Source: a virus. From it: a stretch of 47,115 nt of DNA. A program made the position numbers and the translations under genes. The stretch lies in the IMG/VR virus record IMGVR_UViG_3300048790_000043, positions 1 through 47,115 of that record; one strand, written 5' to 3'. The notes below the pieces were generated by a model. That model searched no databases and was not told where the DNA came from. It worked only from the letters and a program-made list of their open reading frames with translations. Below, piece by piece: positions 13,296 through 22,416 of this stretch (within the stretch, counting starts at the first letter, position 1; each line of letters begins with the position of its first letter).

Positions 13296-13993
13296 GGGCA
13301 CCTACCTGTGATCAAACATCCAGCCCTAACCAAATCATTTCCAGCCGCGAGTCCACGCTCCCACCACGGCTTGGGTGCGTCGAGGTCGTGCTCTGCTTTG
13401 TCGGACATCTTTCGAAGATCCACGAGAATGCCGTTGCCATTGTCCGTCATTCCTGCCACGTTCACCAGCGAAGCGTGCAATGAGGGGGAGTTTTCCCGGA
13501 TCACCGCATCCAAGTCTTGCCCTGTGGCCGTATAAGCCGATTCTAGGGGCAACAAGGCCGCGATGGATGAATTAGCCGTCCCCAGAGCTACGGAAGCGCC
13601 TTGTGCTGTTTCTGTGAGCGCATCAGCGGTTTTATCGAGGTGATTACTGAGCAATGCGACCGAATCTCCCGCCTTAGCGAGAGTGCTCGCCGTAGCTTGA
13701 ATAAGTACGCCGGATTGCTGGACTTGCTGCGCAGACTTAGCAGCCACAATGCCGATGTTCTTCTCTGTCTGCGAGAGTTGCGCGATAGGGCCGCAAGTCG
13801 TACTGCCGTGGAAGCCGCTGCACGGCGCATTGATAGCGTCGAGCGTTGAATTAAGTTTGCCGAGCGTAGCTGTGGGATTAGAATCCCCCCACTTGTCAAC
13901 AGCGGCGATGAGATGCGCATTCAAGCCGAAACCGCCCCAAACCGTTAGGCCCAGGGCGGTGACAATGGCGATAGTGACGATCCAGCGGTGCAT
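13292..13993 (-). CDS. Membrane-anchored helical lysis-cassette protein (233 aa)
   Basis: An N-terminal membrane segment (WIVTIAIVTALGLTVWGGFGL) is followed by a long Ala-, Ser- and Gln-rich helical region with 3-4 heptad-like repeats (~80-175) and a Trp-containing basic C-terminus. This matches a membrane-anchored periplasmic rod. It sits next to the endolysin gene and overlaps it by ATGA. It could act as a spanin-like or DUF948-like protein; no family is certain. Confidence 0.6.
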   Translation of the reverse strand: MHRWIVTIAIVTALGLTVWGGFGLNAHLIAAVDKWGDSNPTATLGKLNSTLDAINAPCSGFHGSTTCGPIAQLSQTEKNIGIVAAKSAQQVQQSGVLIQATASTLAKAGDSVALLSNHLDKTADALTETAQGASVALGTANSSIAALLPLESAYTATGQDLDAVIRENSPSLHASLVNVAGMTDNGNGILVDLRKMSDKAEHDLDAPKPWWERGLAAGNDLVRAGCLITGRCP

Positions 13994-13994
13994 A

Positions 13995-14378
13995 TCAGGC
14001 TGCGGGCGGCTGAGTCATGGCGTTGATGAACGAAATGGCTGCCGTGTTCGCGGCTGCGATCTGAGCCGCTGTTCTGGCAGGAAGTCCAGCCGACTGAGCA
14101 TACTGGAGGACGACAGGCGCAATGGCCTGACTGACCAAAGCTGCCTTCTCCTCGCCGGTGCCGGTTGCCTGTCCTGCGGCCACTGCTAGCGCTTCCACGT
14201 TGTACGCCTTTGCGGCCCACTCGTTGAATAGATCAACAATGGGGGTGGATGCGGGAACGATTGCTTCTACGGTAGCTTCGCCTCCCGCTACGACGGCCTG
14301 CCCCTTGGTGCTGCCAAACCACGAGAATGCCTTTTCGATGTCCGTGCCAAACACCTTGATACCTGCGAGAAAGCTCAT
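13995..14378 (-). CDS. Hypothetical protein of the lysis cassette (127 aa)
   Basis: This is an Ala-rich helical protein (AAKAYNVEALAVAAGQATG...) beginning MSFLAGIKVFGTDIEKAFSWFG. It has no strong membrane helix, only a weak one at ~60-75. The position between the membrane-anchored gene and a holin-like gene suggests a lysis or late role. No family is recognised. Confidence 0.55.
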   Translation of the reverse strand: MSFLAGIKVFGTDIEKAFSWFGSTKGQAVVAGGEATVEAIVPASTPIVDLFNEWAAKAYNVEALAVAAGQATGTGEEKAALVSQAIAPVVLQYAQSAGLPARTAAQIAAANTAAISFINAMTQPPAA

Positions 14379-14379
14379 T

Positions 14380-14634
14380 TTACTTGTCTCCTTTGGGCGG
14401 AAAGCCGCCGCCGGTTTCGTTGCTGATGGTGGAATTGGGAGCGTTCACGTTGGAGGTCGAAGCCGAACCGCCACGAGAGAGGCCACCGGCGATACCGATG
14501 AGCGTGAGGGCCAGATTCGCAACATCGTGGCGAGTGCTGTCAGTCGCGGTGTGATTGAGTAGAATGCCAAAGCCGAGCGCAACCCCCATACCTGCAAGGA
14601 TAACAGGCCACAGGGATTCCGGCGGCTTGTTCAT
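14380..14634 (-). CDS. Holin-like small membrane protein (84 aa)
   Basis: The start is MNKPPESLWPVI, an ATG that overlaps the preceding stop (ATGA). It has a first hydrophobic helix (LWPVILAGMGVALGFGILL), a second (LALTLIGIAGGL) and a polar C-terminus. Two membrane segments, small size and closeness to the endolysin gene fit a class II holin. Confidence 0.55.
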   Translation of the reverse strand: MNKPPESLWPVILAGMGVALGFGILLNHTATDSTRHDVANLALTLIGIAGGLSRGGSASTSNVNAPNSTISNETGGGFPPKGDK

Positions 14635-14879
14635 AGTGCTCTCTTGGCTGCGTTTAGCGCTGCAATCTGCCTGTCTGCATTTTGCTTGGCTTGCTTGGCT
14701 TGCCGGGCCGCAATGCCGTGCAGGATGGGCAGGTATCTGCTGTTGGCTAAAATCTGGCCTGCGGTGTGCCCGGCAATCCACGAGGCGGGGTCCATTCCCT
14801 CGGGGACGCTCTCAGCGACGGCTACGACGGGTGGGGGAGGGCAACTCTGGGGTCCGAAGGGGCACGGCTTGCTGGTCAT
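14631..14879 (-). CDS. Hypothetical protein (82 aa)
   Basis: It is coupled on both sides by ATGA. The N-terminus contains two Cys and a Pro run (SCPPPPVVAV), and the C-terminus is a helix (ARQAKQAKQNADRQIAALNAAKRAL). No membrane segment or signal peptide is visible. It could be a cytoplasmic lysis regulator or a spanin part; not recognised. Confidence 0.5.
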   Translation of the reverse strand: MTSKPCPFGPQSCPPPPVVAVAESVPEGMDPASWIAGHTAGQILANSRYLPILHGIAARQAKQAKQNADRQIAALNAAKRAL

Positions 14880-15199
14880 TTGTCAAATGCCTCCTGTGTC
14901 TGTTTCTGGGGGTAATTGTAACGCTCCCGAGGCGCAGAATAGGTGACAATTTTCTTTTCATAGCGCAATTCGTCTTTCAACTCTTGCACTTGGAGTTGAA
15001 GGGAATTCACCTGCATCTCGAGAGAGCCGATCCGGTTATCCATCTTTTCAAGCGCAGTGAGACGATTGTCGATACTGCTGAGACGTGCCCCGCTGGTGAA
15101 GATTAGGGTAACCAGCAAGACGAGCGTTGGCGCAACCCCAAGTACCCACTTAGGCCAGCCTTCCTTGATAGTTGCGACCATGGCCCGAATTTTCTCCAT
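14876..15199 (-). CDS. Membrane-anchored coiled-coil protein (107 aa), spanin-like
   Basis: One membrane segment (WVLGVAPTLVLLVTLIFTSGA, ~18-38) is followed by a coiled coil (~40-85, LSSIDNRLTALEKMDNRIGSLE). N-in, with a periplasmic coiled coil, is the layout of an inner-membrane spanin (Rz-like). A partner outer-membrane lipoprotein was not identified. The start could also be M7 (MVATIKEG). Confidence 0.5.
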   Translation of the reverse strand: MEKIRAMVATIKEGWPKWVLGVAPTLVLLVTLIFTSGARLSSIDNRLTALEKMDNRIGSLEMQVNSLQLQVQELKDELRYEKKIVTYSAPRERYNYPQKQTQEAFDK

Positions 15200-15258
15200 T
15201 TCGATTTAGATGCCTTCCTGCGCCCTCGCGGGTTCCGGCCATTACTGCCGGACAGGCC

Positions 15259-15468
15259 CTACTTGCTGTGTTCCTTTTGAGCACGATCCCTCACATCGTC
15301 CTTTTCCTCAAGTTTAGCCTCTGCGCGATCTGCCCTGCTCCGCCATTGAAGCAACCCATCAGTTTTCATGTCCAGTCTCTTGATGCTGAGACGATTCCAG
15401 ATCGTGGTAAGAGTCGTAAGCCCTGCAACTATCAAACCGCCCCACTGTGTGATGTCAGCCTTCGTCAC
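15259..15468 (-). CDS. Small membrane protein with charged C-terminal helix (69 aa)
   Basis: The GTG start has a good AGAGG ribosome site. There is one membrane helix (WGGLIVAGLTTLTTIW) and then a highly charged helix (RADRAEAKLEEKDDVRDRAQ). The pattern is seen in small holin/spanin-region proteins. Function not established. Confidence 0.5.
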   Translation of the reverse strand: MTKADITQWGGLIVAGLTTLTTIWNRLSIKRLDMKTDGLLQWRSRADRAEAKLEEKDDVRDRAQKEHSK

Positions 15469-15470
15469 GC

Positions 15471-15626
15471 CTACCTCTTTCCGCCCTGCTCCCTCAGCCA
15501 CTCCCTGTACTGTTCATCTGTAACCTGCTGCTGTTTCTTCAGCCACTCGCGATACTCGGCAATGGTCATCTTCACAAGCCTGCCATCGACCCGCACGCGC
15601 ATGTACTCGCTCTGCGGTTTCGCCAT
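15471..15626 (-). CDS. Small charged protein (51 aa)
   Basis: The frame begins MAKPQSEYMRVRVDG, has two short repeats of the form EYREWLKKQQ / QYREWLREQG, and ends at TAG 15471-15473, two bases before the next gene. A helical protein that could dimerise. It is found between the fibre genes and the lysis genes; function unknown. Confidence 0.5.
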   Translation of the reverse strand: MAKPQSEYMRVRVDGRLVKMTIAEYREWLKKQQQVTDEQYREWLREQGGKR

Positions 15627-15633
15627 GGCAGCC

Positions 15634-17871
15634 TCAATTCACCAAATTCCAAGAAACGCAGAGCGGATTCGTGACGATAGCGACATTGTTGGCAATCGTG
15701 AATGAGGTGCCAGCCGTCCGCGCAGAGATGGTCAATCCACCCACGAGCGTGGCGACGGTCGAGTTGCATGTCACGCCCAATTTGGTCCCCAGCGTGTCAT
15801 CCGTCTGAACGAAGATTTGGCTGTTTGCTGTCACGGCGGTAGTCTGGACAACGATAGAACTCGATACCGCATTGGTAGGCAGAGCCGCGCTACCCGCAGA
15901 GGCCGAACCGCAAACAGCAGGAGATGCGCCGCTAGAACAATTGGAAGCAGTGTTTATGTTGTTGAAAATAGGATTGTTGATAAAGAACTGCCCATAACCG
16001 TTGATGGTGTATGCCTTGGTCGATTGCCCGTACACTCCGCAAGCCCAGTTGCTACTCTGATTTCCTGTTCCATAATCCGACCAGATGCACTGGAAAGAAT
16101 TGTAGTTGTTTACGGAATCTGACCCGTACTGGGTAACCACGTAGCTTTGGTTGGGGGCTAACCAATCGAAGTTTGCGGCTCCTCCGTAGCCGTAGTTCAT
16201 AAATTGGCTTATATCGGCGGTGTAACCGTTGCCGCCGTAATTATAAAAAACACCGTAAATCCCTGGATCAGCCCCGCTCATAGTAGGTGGCCACCCGCGT
16301 GCGATGCCCGACAAATTGGTTTCTGTGTTGTAGGAGGGAAGAGTGTCGAATACGCAGCCATTCGAGCAGTGGATGTTGTTCGGTCCATCCCCAAGTCCGA
16401 GCAGGATATTTGCCGTATCGGAGTTGGCAAGCTCGTTCAGTTCAAAGTCGCTCCAGGCCGTGTAGGCGATGTAGAGCGTATCCGCGTTGCTCCCTTCAAA
16501 GTCGGTGCTCTTGAAAACGATGGTGTTGAGCGGAGCGCCGGAAATTCCCTGGATGCAAATCTGCTTCGCTGTGTTATCACCGCCGAACGAATTGACCTGG
16601 AACGACTCGAAAGTAATGTCGTTTGTAAGAGCAGACGTTCCGCTCACCGCCGCAGTTGAGCTAACGTATACCGCACACTGCCCGTTGTTTCCATTGGCAG
16701 CGGTGAGCGGATAGGACAAGCCGTAAAAGTTATGCCATGCCTCATTTCCCGAGTTAAACGTATAGTTATTTTGAGTGGTAATATTCAGTAAAGTTGTGGC
16801 ATTCACGACCCACGCGTCTTCAGAGTTAGCGCCCTGTGAATTGATGAGCTTAATACCGTTGACGTTCGCGGTGTAGGAGGCTGGGCCAAGAAGGCGCACC
16901 TTGTCGATGCGCCCGCGCAGCAAACCTTGAACGTTGCTCCCGCCTGCAACAATGGCATACCCGCCTCCCCAATGCGACATTCCGACGCCTACTATCTGAT
17001 TTCCCACCGCGCTCGTGAAACTGAAAAGTGGATCGACTCCGTCTCCATGAATCCAAGTACCCCCGTTCTCAACCGCGTCCGTCCCGCCATAATCAGGCGT
17101 GTAGGTCGCTCCCGCTGGAGCCGCAAGACGCGGCATCACGCCGATCAGCGATACGCCAGAGCGCAGGAGTACCGGAGAAACAGCGGTGGCCGCGTGCGTC
17201 TCTGCAACACCAAGAGGATTGTAGACATTAAGCTGCGTCGTAGTGCAGGAAGCAATAACAAAATCACCCCTGTTGACAGCGTTAGATGTACCCGATATAA
17301 CAGCGTGCTCCTGATTGTTCCACGCGCTCGTGCAACTCGGGAATGATCCCGCATATGAGGTGATCCCCGCGATGGCATTGGCGGTTGCCGTGATCGCCTG
17401 CGATGCAACATCAGGAATTAGGCTGTATATGGCATCGTGCAGGGAGATATTGATGGCATGGCCTGAGCCAGTCTCGTTCGTGGTTGCGTAGGCGTTTGCG
17501 GCGGCTATTGCAGCATTCAAATTGGCGTAGTTGGCTACGTCGAAGACTACGCCGGTGATGCTCACGGCGTTGAAGGTTCCTGTCGAGGGCGTCGTATTTC
17601 CAATCGTGGTACCGTTGATGCTCCCGCCTGTGATGGCCACCGCGGCGGGATTGTACGAAGATCCGCTCGCTAAGGCTGCCCAAGTACAACTCCCGGCGGA
17701 CTGATTCGCTGGGTACCATGCCGTGCCGTCCGCGCTGTTGTACTGCCAGGGCAGATTGCAGGGCGTCGTGCCGGAGGGGTCCGTCTGCACGGGCTTAATC
17801 GGCGAAACGCCCGTCTGAGCAAATGCCGACGCCGAAGCGAGTAAGGCTAGGATTGCGAGAATGCGTTTCAT
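15634..17871 (-). CDS. Tail-fibre/spike-like protein with Sec signal peptide (745 aa)
   Basis: The N-terminus is a signal peptide, MKRILAILALLASASAFAQ. The body is beta-rich with many Asn, Gly, Ser and Thr residues. It includes ADVFDVANYANLNAAIAAANAYA-like segments typical of right-handed beta-helix spikes, and repeated GIxxINSQG motifs suggesting a helix fold of about 300 residues. The last 100 residues are a Ser/Thr-rich beta domain. It follows two other fibre genes and is probably a receptor-binding or depolymerase-like fibre. Signal peptides on virion proteins are unusual. Confidence 0.65.
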   Translation of the reverse strand: MKRILAILALLASASAFAQTGVSPIKPVQTDPSGTTPCNLPWQYNSADGTAWYPANQSAGSCTWAALASGSSYNPAAVAITGGSINGTTIGNTTPSTGTFNAVSITGVVFDVANYANLNAAIAAANAYATTNETGSGHAINISLHDAIYSLIPDVASQAITATANAIAGITSYAGSFPSCTSAWNNQEHAVISGTSNAVNRGDFVIASCTTTQLNVYNPLGVAETHAATAVSPVLLRSGVSLIGVMPRLAAPAGATYTPDYGGTDAVENGGTWIHGDGVDPLFSFTSAVGNQIVGVGMSHWGGGYAIVAGGSNVQGLLRGRIDKVRLLGPASYTANVNGIKLINSQGANSEDAWVVNATTLLNITTQNNYTFNSGNEAWHNFYGLSYPLTAANGNNGQCAVYVSSTAAVSGTSALTNDITFESFQVNSFGGDNTAKQICIQGISGAPLNTIVFKSTDFEGSNADTLYIAYTAWSDFELNELANSDTANILLGLGDGPNNIHCSNGCVFDTLPSYNTETNLSGIARGWPPTMSGADPGIYGVFYNYGGNGYTADISQFMNYGYGGAANFDWLAPNQSYVVTQYGSDSVNNYNSFQCIWSDYGTGNQSSNWACGVYGQSTKAYTINGYGQFFINNPIFNNINTASNCSSGASPAVCGSASAGSAALPTNAVSSSIVVQTTAVTANSQIFVQTDDTLGTKLGVTCNSTVATLVGGLTISARTAGTSFTIANNVAIVTNPLCVSWNLVN

Positions 17872-17878
17872 AGTGCTC

Positions 17879-19786
17879 CTATGGAAGTTGCGTGTAAACG
17901 GCTTGTTGCGGGCTGCCGATGATGCCCCAAGAGGCGGTGACGTTGTCGTGCTGATCGAAGATGCCGATCAGTGCGGGATTGCCCTCTCCCGGCTTTGTGT
18001 AGGGCTGTTTCTGGTCCCAGAAACGGTCCCCCAGGAGGCCGCTATAAAACCATGAACAAACCTTGGACTGCACCGCACCTGATGCCGTTTGCGTTCCCCA
18101 TGTATTGAGGACATTGATAGTGGGAGTTCCAAGGCTTTTCCCCATCAATGTCTGGAAGTCGAGTGTGTTTGTTCCGGTTGCCAATCCCGTCCCATAATAG
18201 TTTCCGTTGATGCTCACGTAGTCCATGAAGAGAGCCTGAACCGCAGCGGAGCTTCCCGAGCAGCCGCTTGAACCTGTCCCCATGGCCTGAGTCGCATGCG
18301 ACATGACCTTGACCATCTCTGTAGCCAAAGCATTCGCCGCATGAGAATGAGGCGTCGTTCCTCCAGCCCCGCGCATGCAGCCGGTTATGGAGCCGCCAGG
18401 CGATCCGAGCAAAAGAATCGACTCTGCGCTTGTTGTACCCTGATCGACCAGCAGGAAGCCAGGTTCTAGCGGATAAGAGACTTCGAGAGAGGGTCCGGTA
18501 TTTCCGCTCCCCTTGTAGATTGTTGTCCCCGGCGTGAACGTGATCCCGCAATCGGTAGACGATGATGTAAGCGCCGCGATTGTGCCGAAAGGCAGCGGAG
18601 CATCGTGGGCAACAGACGCAACGCTGGGGAAGAATAAGGGAAATGCCTTCCAGCTTCCAGACTGGTTGCTGTACTCCCACTGCCCATGAACAACCCCGCC
18701 CACCGTCACAGGGGCCGCGTTGAACATCGACGCTCTCAGATTGAACGATCCATACCCGTAGCCGGTTGCCGTGTTGAACGTCGCATTTGACTGGTTGGCG
18801 TCGGCCTCTATTTCCGACGTGTAAGCAGGGTTCAAAGTAGTGCCGGACGGCGGGGTTCCTTCATAGACGTTCGCGATGTAGTAACTCACCGCAAAGTTGG
18901 TGCATTTATCGCAGGCTGTCGCCCCGGTGCCCGACGATCCCGTGAGTTGATTGGTGGTGTGGATCGCTGGAACAAGTATTTCCGTGTCACCTACCTGCGG
19001 CTCAGTGAGAGACAGCCCGCAATCGACCGCCGACGTGGTTCCAAAGTCCATCTCCACCATCGTGTTTGAATTCACGTAGGGGTCTACGAGCGGCTGGGGC
19101 TGGGCAGTGTAGTACCAGTCCATTCCGACTACTCCACGCGTTCCGAGATTCGTTCCTCCGGTAGGGGATGTGCATGAGCCGTGCTGGACGGGAGGCGGAT
19201 TCGATGCGCTGGTCCTCGTCCCGAAGGGCGGGCTGGATTGCGCGAAGTTGGCAGCCGGGCAGCCAGGGGAAGAAGATGAGGAAGAGCACGCTACGTTCGT
19301 GTTCCCCTGCGAGGGGATAAGGTGGCCATCCACCACGACGACTCCAATGCATGGGTGAGTGGGAGAGCATCCAGGGAGCGTCGTATTAGCCGTCTGCACA
19401 GCCACGGCGTTGATAATGACTTGACGGGATGAAGTCGGGTCAGGCAGCGTGATGCAGCCGCTCGTGTTTGTCTTGCACGAGTACCACTGAGAAGCCTCGT
19501 TTGCCGCCGAGCCGTCGAGCGTGTAGAACACATCCACACCGGCAGGCCAACCCACTCCACAGCTTGTCATGCCGGGTGCAAGAATGCAGGCGGAGACCGC
19601 TCCGGTGATGGTCCCGGAGGCAGGGAAGAATGTGATGTTCCCGCTCGGCGGGGGGGGGATGGGCGGCACTCCAGCAGGACCAAAGAACGCGCCCACGCCC
19701 GCCTTGACACCTTGGCCTGCGGTAACGCTGCCTTGGCTGAGAGCGAGCGCTGGGAGGAGCAGGAACGCTACGAGGAATCTCGTCAT
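17879..19786 (-). CDS. Large exported virion or surface protein (635 aa)
   Basis: The N-terminal signal peptide is MTRFLVAFLLLPALALSQG. A Gly/Pro-rich linker follows, then an Ig-like module of the FN3/chitobiase C-terminal kind (ITFFPASGTITG...VFYTLDGS, ~50-130). The remaining 450 residues are Ser/Thr/Gly-rich beta structure with scattered Cys pairs (ACDKC, GCSG). A polysaccharide-lyase-like fold at ~200-450 is possible but unproven. It sits between two fibre genes and overlaps the previous one by ATGA. Confidence 0.6.
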   Translation of the reverse strand: MTRFLVAFLLLPALALSQGSVTAGQGVKAGVGAFFGPAGVPPIPPPPSGNITFFPASGTITGAVSACILAPGMTSCGVGWPAGVDVFYTLDGSAANEASQWYSCKTNTSGCITLPDPTSSRQVIINAVAVQTANTTLPGCSPTHPCIGVVVVDGHLIPSQGNTNVACSSSSSSPGCPAANFAQSSPPFGTRTSASNPPPVQHGSCTSPTGGTNLGTRGVVGMDWYYTAQPQPLVDPYVNSNTMVEMDFGTTSAVDCGLSLTEPQVGDTEILVPAIHTTNQLTGSSGTGATACDKCTNFAVSYYIANVYEGTPPSGTTLNPAYTSEIEADANQSNATFNTATGYGYGSFNLRASMFNAAPVTVGGVVHGQWEYSNQSGSWKAFPLFFPSVASVAHDAPLPFGTIAALTSSSTDCGITFTPGTTIYKGSGNTGPSLEVSYPLEPGFLLVDQGTTSAESILLLGSPGGSITGCMRGAGGTTPHSHAANALATEMVKVMSHATQAMGTGSSGCSGSSAAVQALFMDYVSINGNYYGTGLATGTNTLDFQTLMGKSLGTPTINVLNTWGTQTASGAVQSKVCSWFYSGLLGDRFWDQKQPYTKPGEGNPALIGIFDQHDNVTASWGIIGSPQQAVYTQLP

Positions 19787-22416
19787 AGCTCAAGCTCCCA
19801 CCAGTACGCTTGCGTCCACCCGCACGATGGATTCGGAACTACCTCGTAGTAACTGTTAGGTAGCACCCAGAAGGAAATAACGCCGTTTAAAACCCCGGTG
19901 TACCCCGCGCTGCCCAGGGTTGTAAGAGATCCAAACCCCGCAATCGCATTTGCAGGCGTAATCGGCGGCGAAGAAGATGTCGAGGTATAGGCGTCAACAT
20001 TGCATATGTACCCATTCTGGACCTGCATCTGCCCGTTGACGTTTACCATACGCACGGTAGCCCCCGTGTTCTGATAAACGACATTCACCTGTCTCGTCGG
20101 CGATGAGTAAATAGTTTGTACCGAAGCAGAACCGCCGCAGCTTGCCCCCGTCGAAGTAACTTGGTTGCTGCCGTTCAATTGCAGGCACCCCGATGAAATA
20201 CCGAGGATTTTCAGCAGTGGGACTTGAACTGCGGCCGTCCCGGAAGTTCCGCTATGGGTATAGCTCAGGATCGAATAGGGGTTGGCTCCGGTCCCCTGCG
20301 ATGGCGTGAGGTACCAGCTATCCGTCGCCGACACCGAGCCAGTCCAGTAGGTTCCGTTCCAAGTCATGCTGGGAGCCTGAACATTGGACCCGGAAGTCGA
20401 TGCAGTGTTATTTGTCAGCGCAATCGGATAGGCCAGCGCGGGATTGACGATCTGAATACCAGGGAGAGAAACCGTCGCATTTCCTGACGTTCCTCCGTGG
20501 CTTAATGTCAAAGCCGAAAATGGGTTCGCGCCTGTCCCAAGCGTATCCAGGATGTACCACGTATCGACCGCAGAGGCCGTGCCGTTCCAGTAGGGAGCCT
20601 TGAGCAAAATGTTCGGGCTGTTGTAGTTCACGCTGGACGTAGCCGCGATGGACGGGTCAAGTTCGTAAACCACATCGTCGTTGACTGGCAACGCGGCGGG
20701 ACCAGAGAACACGAGGGCAGGGGAAGGGGTTGAGCCGGTGCCGATGTTGGCTGCGACATTCCATTGCGCGGTGAACGATCCCGCGCTGTAGAAATTTGAT
20801 TGAAAGGTCAACGGGACCGATCCGTAGTTGTTCGAGCCGGTCGCCGGGGTAGTGGTCGGGGCCATCGTGATTCCAGGGCTTCCGCTGCCGAGGAAAGTAC
20901 CTGTGCCATTGAAGGTGGCATTCCCATTCCCATCGACGAGCCAATCAGGAGTTCCGAAAGTTCCACCCGATGTGGTGTTGTAGAAGTTCCACCCACCCGA
21001 GCCTGCGCTTGGATTATTGACGAAATCCGTTTCGTTGGCCCCGGCGTAGTTGTACATCTGGTATGCGCCAGAAGATGTGGCCGAACCATTTGAGGACTCT
21101 GAGATCGAGCTTACAACGGGGCTGCCTACCATGTTTATGGTCACGGTCCCCGACGTGCCACCACCCGAAAGGTTTGATCCGGCGGTGACGCCGGTGATCG
21201 TCCCACTTCCACCGGTTATCGAGCAACTTCCCCCGAGAGAACACGGCGTGCTGTTGATGGTGATCGTCGGCGATAGATTACCCAGCACTCCGGAATTGTC
21301 GTAGAGTACGTAGCCATTCGTTGCATCGCTCAGGGTCGTGCTTCCCACTGTCAAGCTGCTTGCCGTACTACCATTGGCCGCTGAAGTCACGCGACCTTTG
21401 GCGTCAACCGTGATATTGGAGTTTGTATAGCTGCCCGCCGTTACCCCGGAAGTTGATAGTGTGGCAGTCTGTGTTCCCGTCCCTGGGCCGGCAGTCACAT
21501 CGCCGACGAGCTGCCCGATCCCGCCGCTGGCTCCGCTCGAAGCGCTCGTCACTCTGCCTTTGGCATCCACAGTGATATTCGCGCTGGTGTAGCTGCCCGC
21601 CGTTACGCCCGTAGTAGCGAGCGTCAATGATTGCAGTCCCGATCCGGGACCCGCGCTTCCGTCTCCTGCAAGCTGAGTGATTCCTCCGGGAACAGTGCAC
21701 GTTCCGCCGAGAGCGCACGGGATCGAATTGATGGTCACCGACGAGTTAGCTAGTTCGCTGTTGGTGATGCTTCCATTCGGGAAGATTTGTGGCGCTGTCC
21801 AGTTGTTGGAGTTCCCCAGATTCAATGAGGCGATCACATTTCCGTTGGTCGGAGCGATGCCCAGAGTTCCATCCGAGTTCGCCACGGAATTGACAGCCCC
21901 ACCGCCGCCGCCACCGCCTGATTCGTTTACGGTGTATGGCCCATACTGCCCATAGGCCGTGGTGATCCAATAGTCGGCTATTCCGCCACCATACCAAAAA
22001 CCAAGATTGGCCGCGATGCCCGTATACTTCGTGCACGTGTTGCCTGGGAGCTGTACGAGTTGCGTGCTGGTCGCGCATGGCGTTGCTTCGGTGGAGTCCG
22101 TGTAAGTTGTGACCGGATTCGCCGCGCACGCCGCATAGGTAGATGAAGGATGGGTACAGACTATGGCGGTGGATTGGCCAACCCACAAGGCCTGGGCCAT
22201 AGCGCCCTGACCTTGAGCCACAGTGCTCCCGAGGGTGAGAAGTTGAATGTCCACCCTTGAGGCTTGTCCGAATGCGCTGGCGCACAACACAAGCAGCACC
22301 AGTGAGAGAAACAGACCGCGCCAGGTCGAACGAGGCCAATCCCTCTCGAAATACGCCTCCCCGAGGGAATAACACCCACGAAGGACCACTAAGCCAATGG
22401 CAAATACCAATATCAT
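19783..22416 (-). CDS. Tail-fibre-like protein with repeat modules (877 aa)
   Basis: After two N-terminal hydrophobic stretches (residues 1-14 and ~33-50, the second ending CASAFGQA like a signal peptide) comes a fibre body. It contains two copies of the module GVTAGSYTxxNITVDAKGRV (near residues 280 and 340), which is widespread in phage tail fibres, and two copies of an INSxPCxLGGxC module. Two longer modules containing GTGANPFSALTLSHGGTSG and GTGANPYSILSYTHSGTSG lie further on. The ATG overlaps the preceding stop (ATGA). It probably forms part of the host-recognition apparatus. Confidence 0.7.
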   Translation of the reverse strand: MILVFAIGLVVLRGCYSLGEAYFERDWPRSTWRGLFLSLVLLVLCASAFGQASRVDIQLLTLGSTVAQGQGAMAQALWVGQSTAIVCTHPSSTYAACAANPVTTYTDSTEATPCATSTQLVQLPGNTCTKYTGIAANLGFWYGGGIADYWITTAYGQYGPYTVNESGGGGGGGAVNSVANSDGTLGIAPTNGNVIASLNLGNSNNWTAPQIFPNGSITNSELANSSVTINSIPCALGGTCTVPGGITQLAGDGSAGPGSGLQSLTLATTGVTAGSYTSANITVDAKGRVTSASSGASGGIGQLVGDVTAGPGTGTQTATLSTSGVTAGSYTNSNITVDAKGRVTSAANGSTASSLTVGSTTLSDATNGYVLYDNSGVLGNLSPTITINSTPCSLGGSCSITGGSGTITGVTAGSNLSGGGTSGTVTINMVGSPVVSSISESSNGSATSSGAYQMYNYAGANETDFVNNPSAGSGGWNFYNTTSGGTFGTPDWLVDGNGNATFNGTGTFLGSGSPGITMAPTTTPATGSNNYGSVPLTFQSNFYSAGSFTAQWNVAANIGTGSTPSPALVFSGPAALPVNDDVVYELDPSIAATSSVNYNSPNILLKAPYWNGTASAVDTWYILDTLGTGANPFSALTLSHGGTSGNATVSLPGIQIVNPALAYPIALTNNTASTSGSNVQAPSMTWNGTYWTGSVSATDSWYLTPSQGTGANPYSILSYTHSGTSGTAAVQVPLLKILGISSGCLQLNGSNQVTSTGASCGGSASVQTIYSSPTRQVNVVYQNTGATVRMVNVNGQMQVQNGYICNVDAYTSTSSSPPITPANAIAGFGSLTTLGSAGYTGVLNGVISFWVLPNSYYEVVPNPSCGWTQAYWWELEL

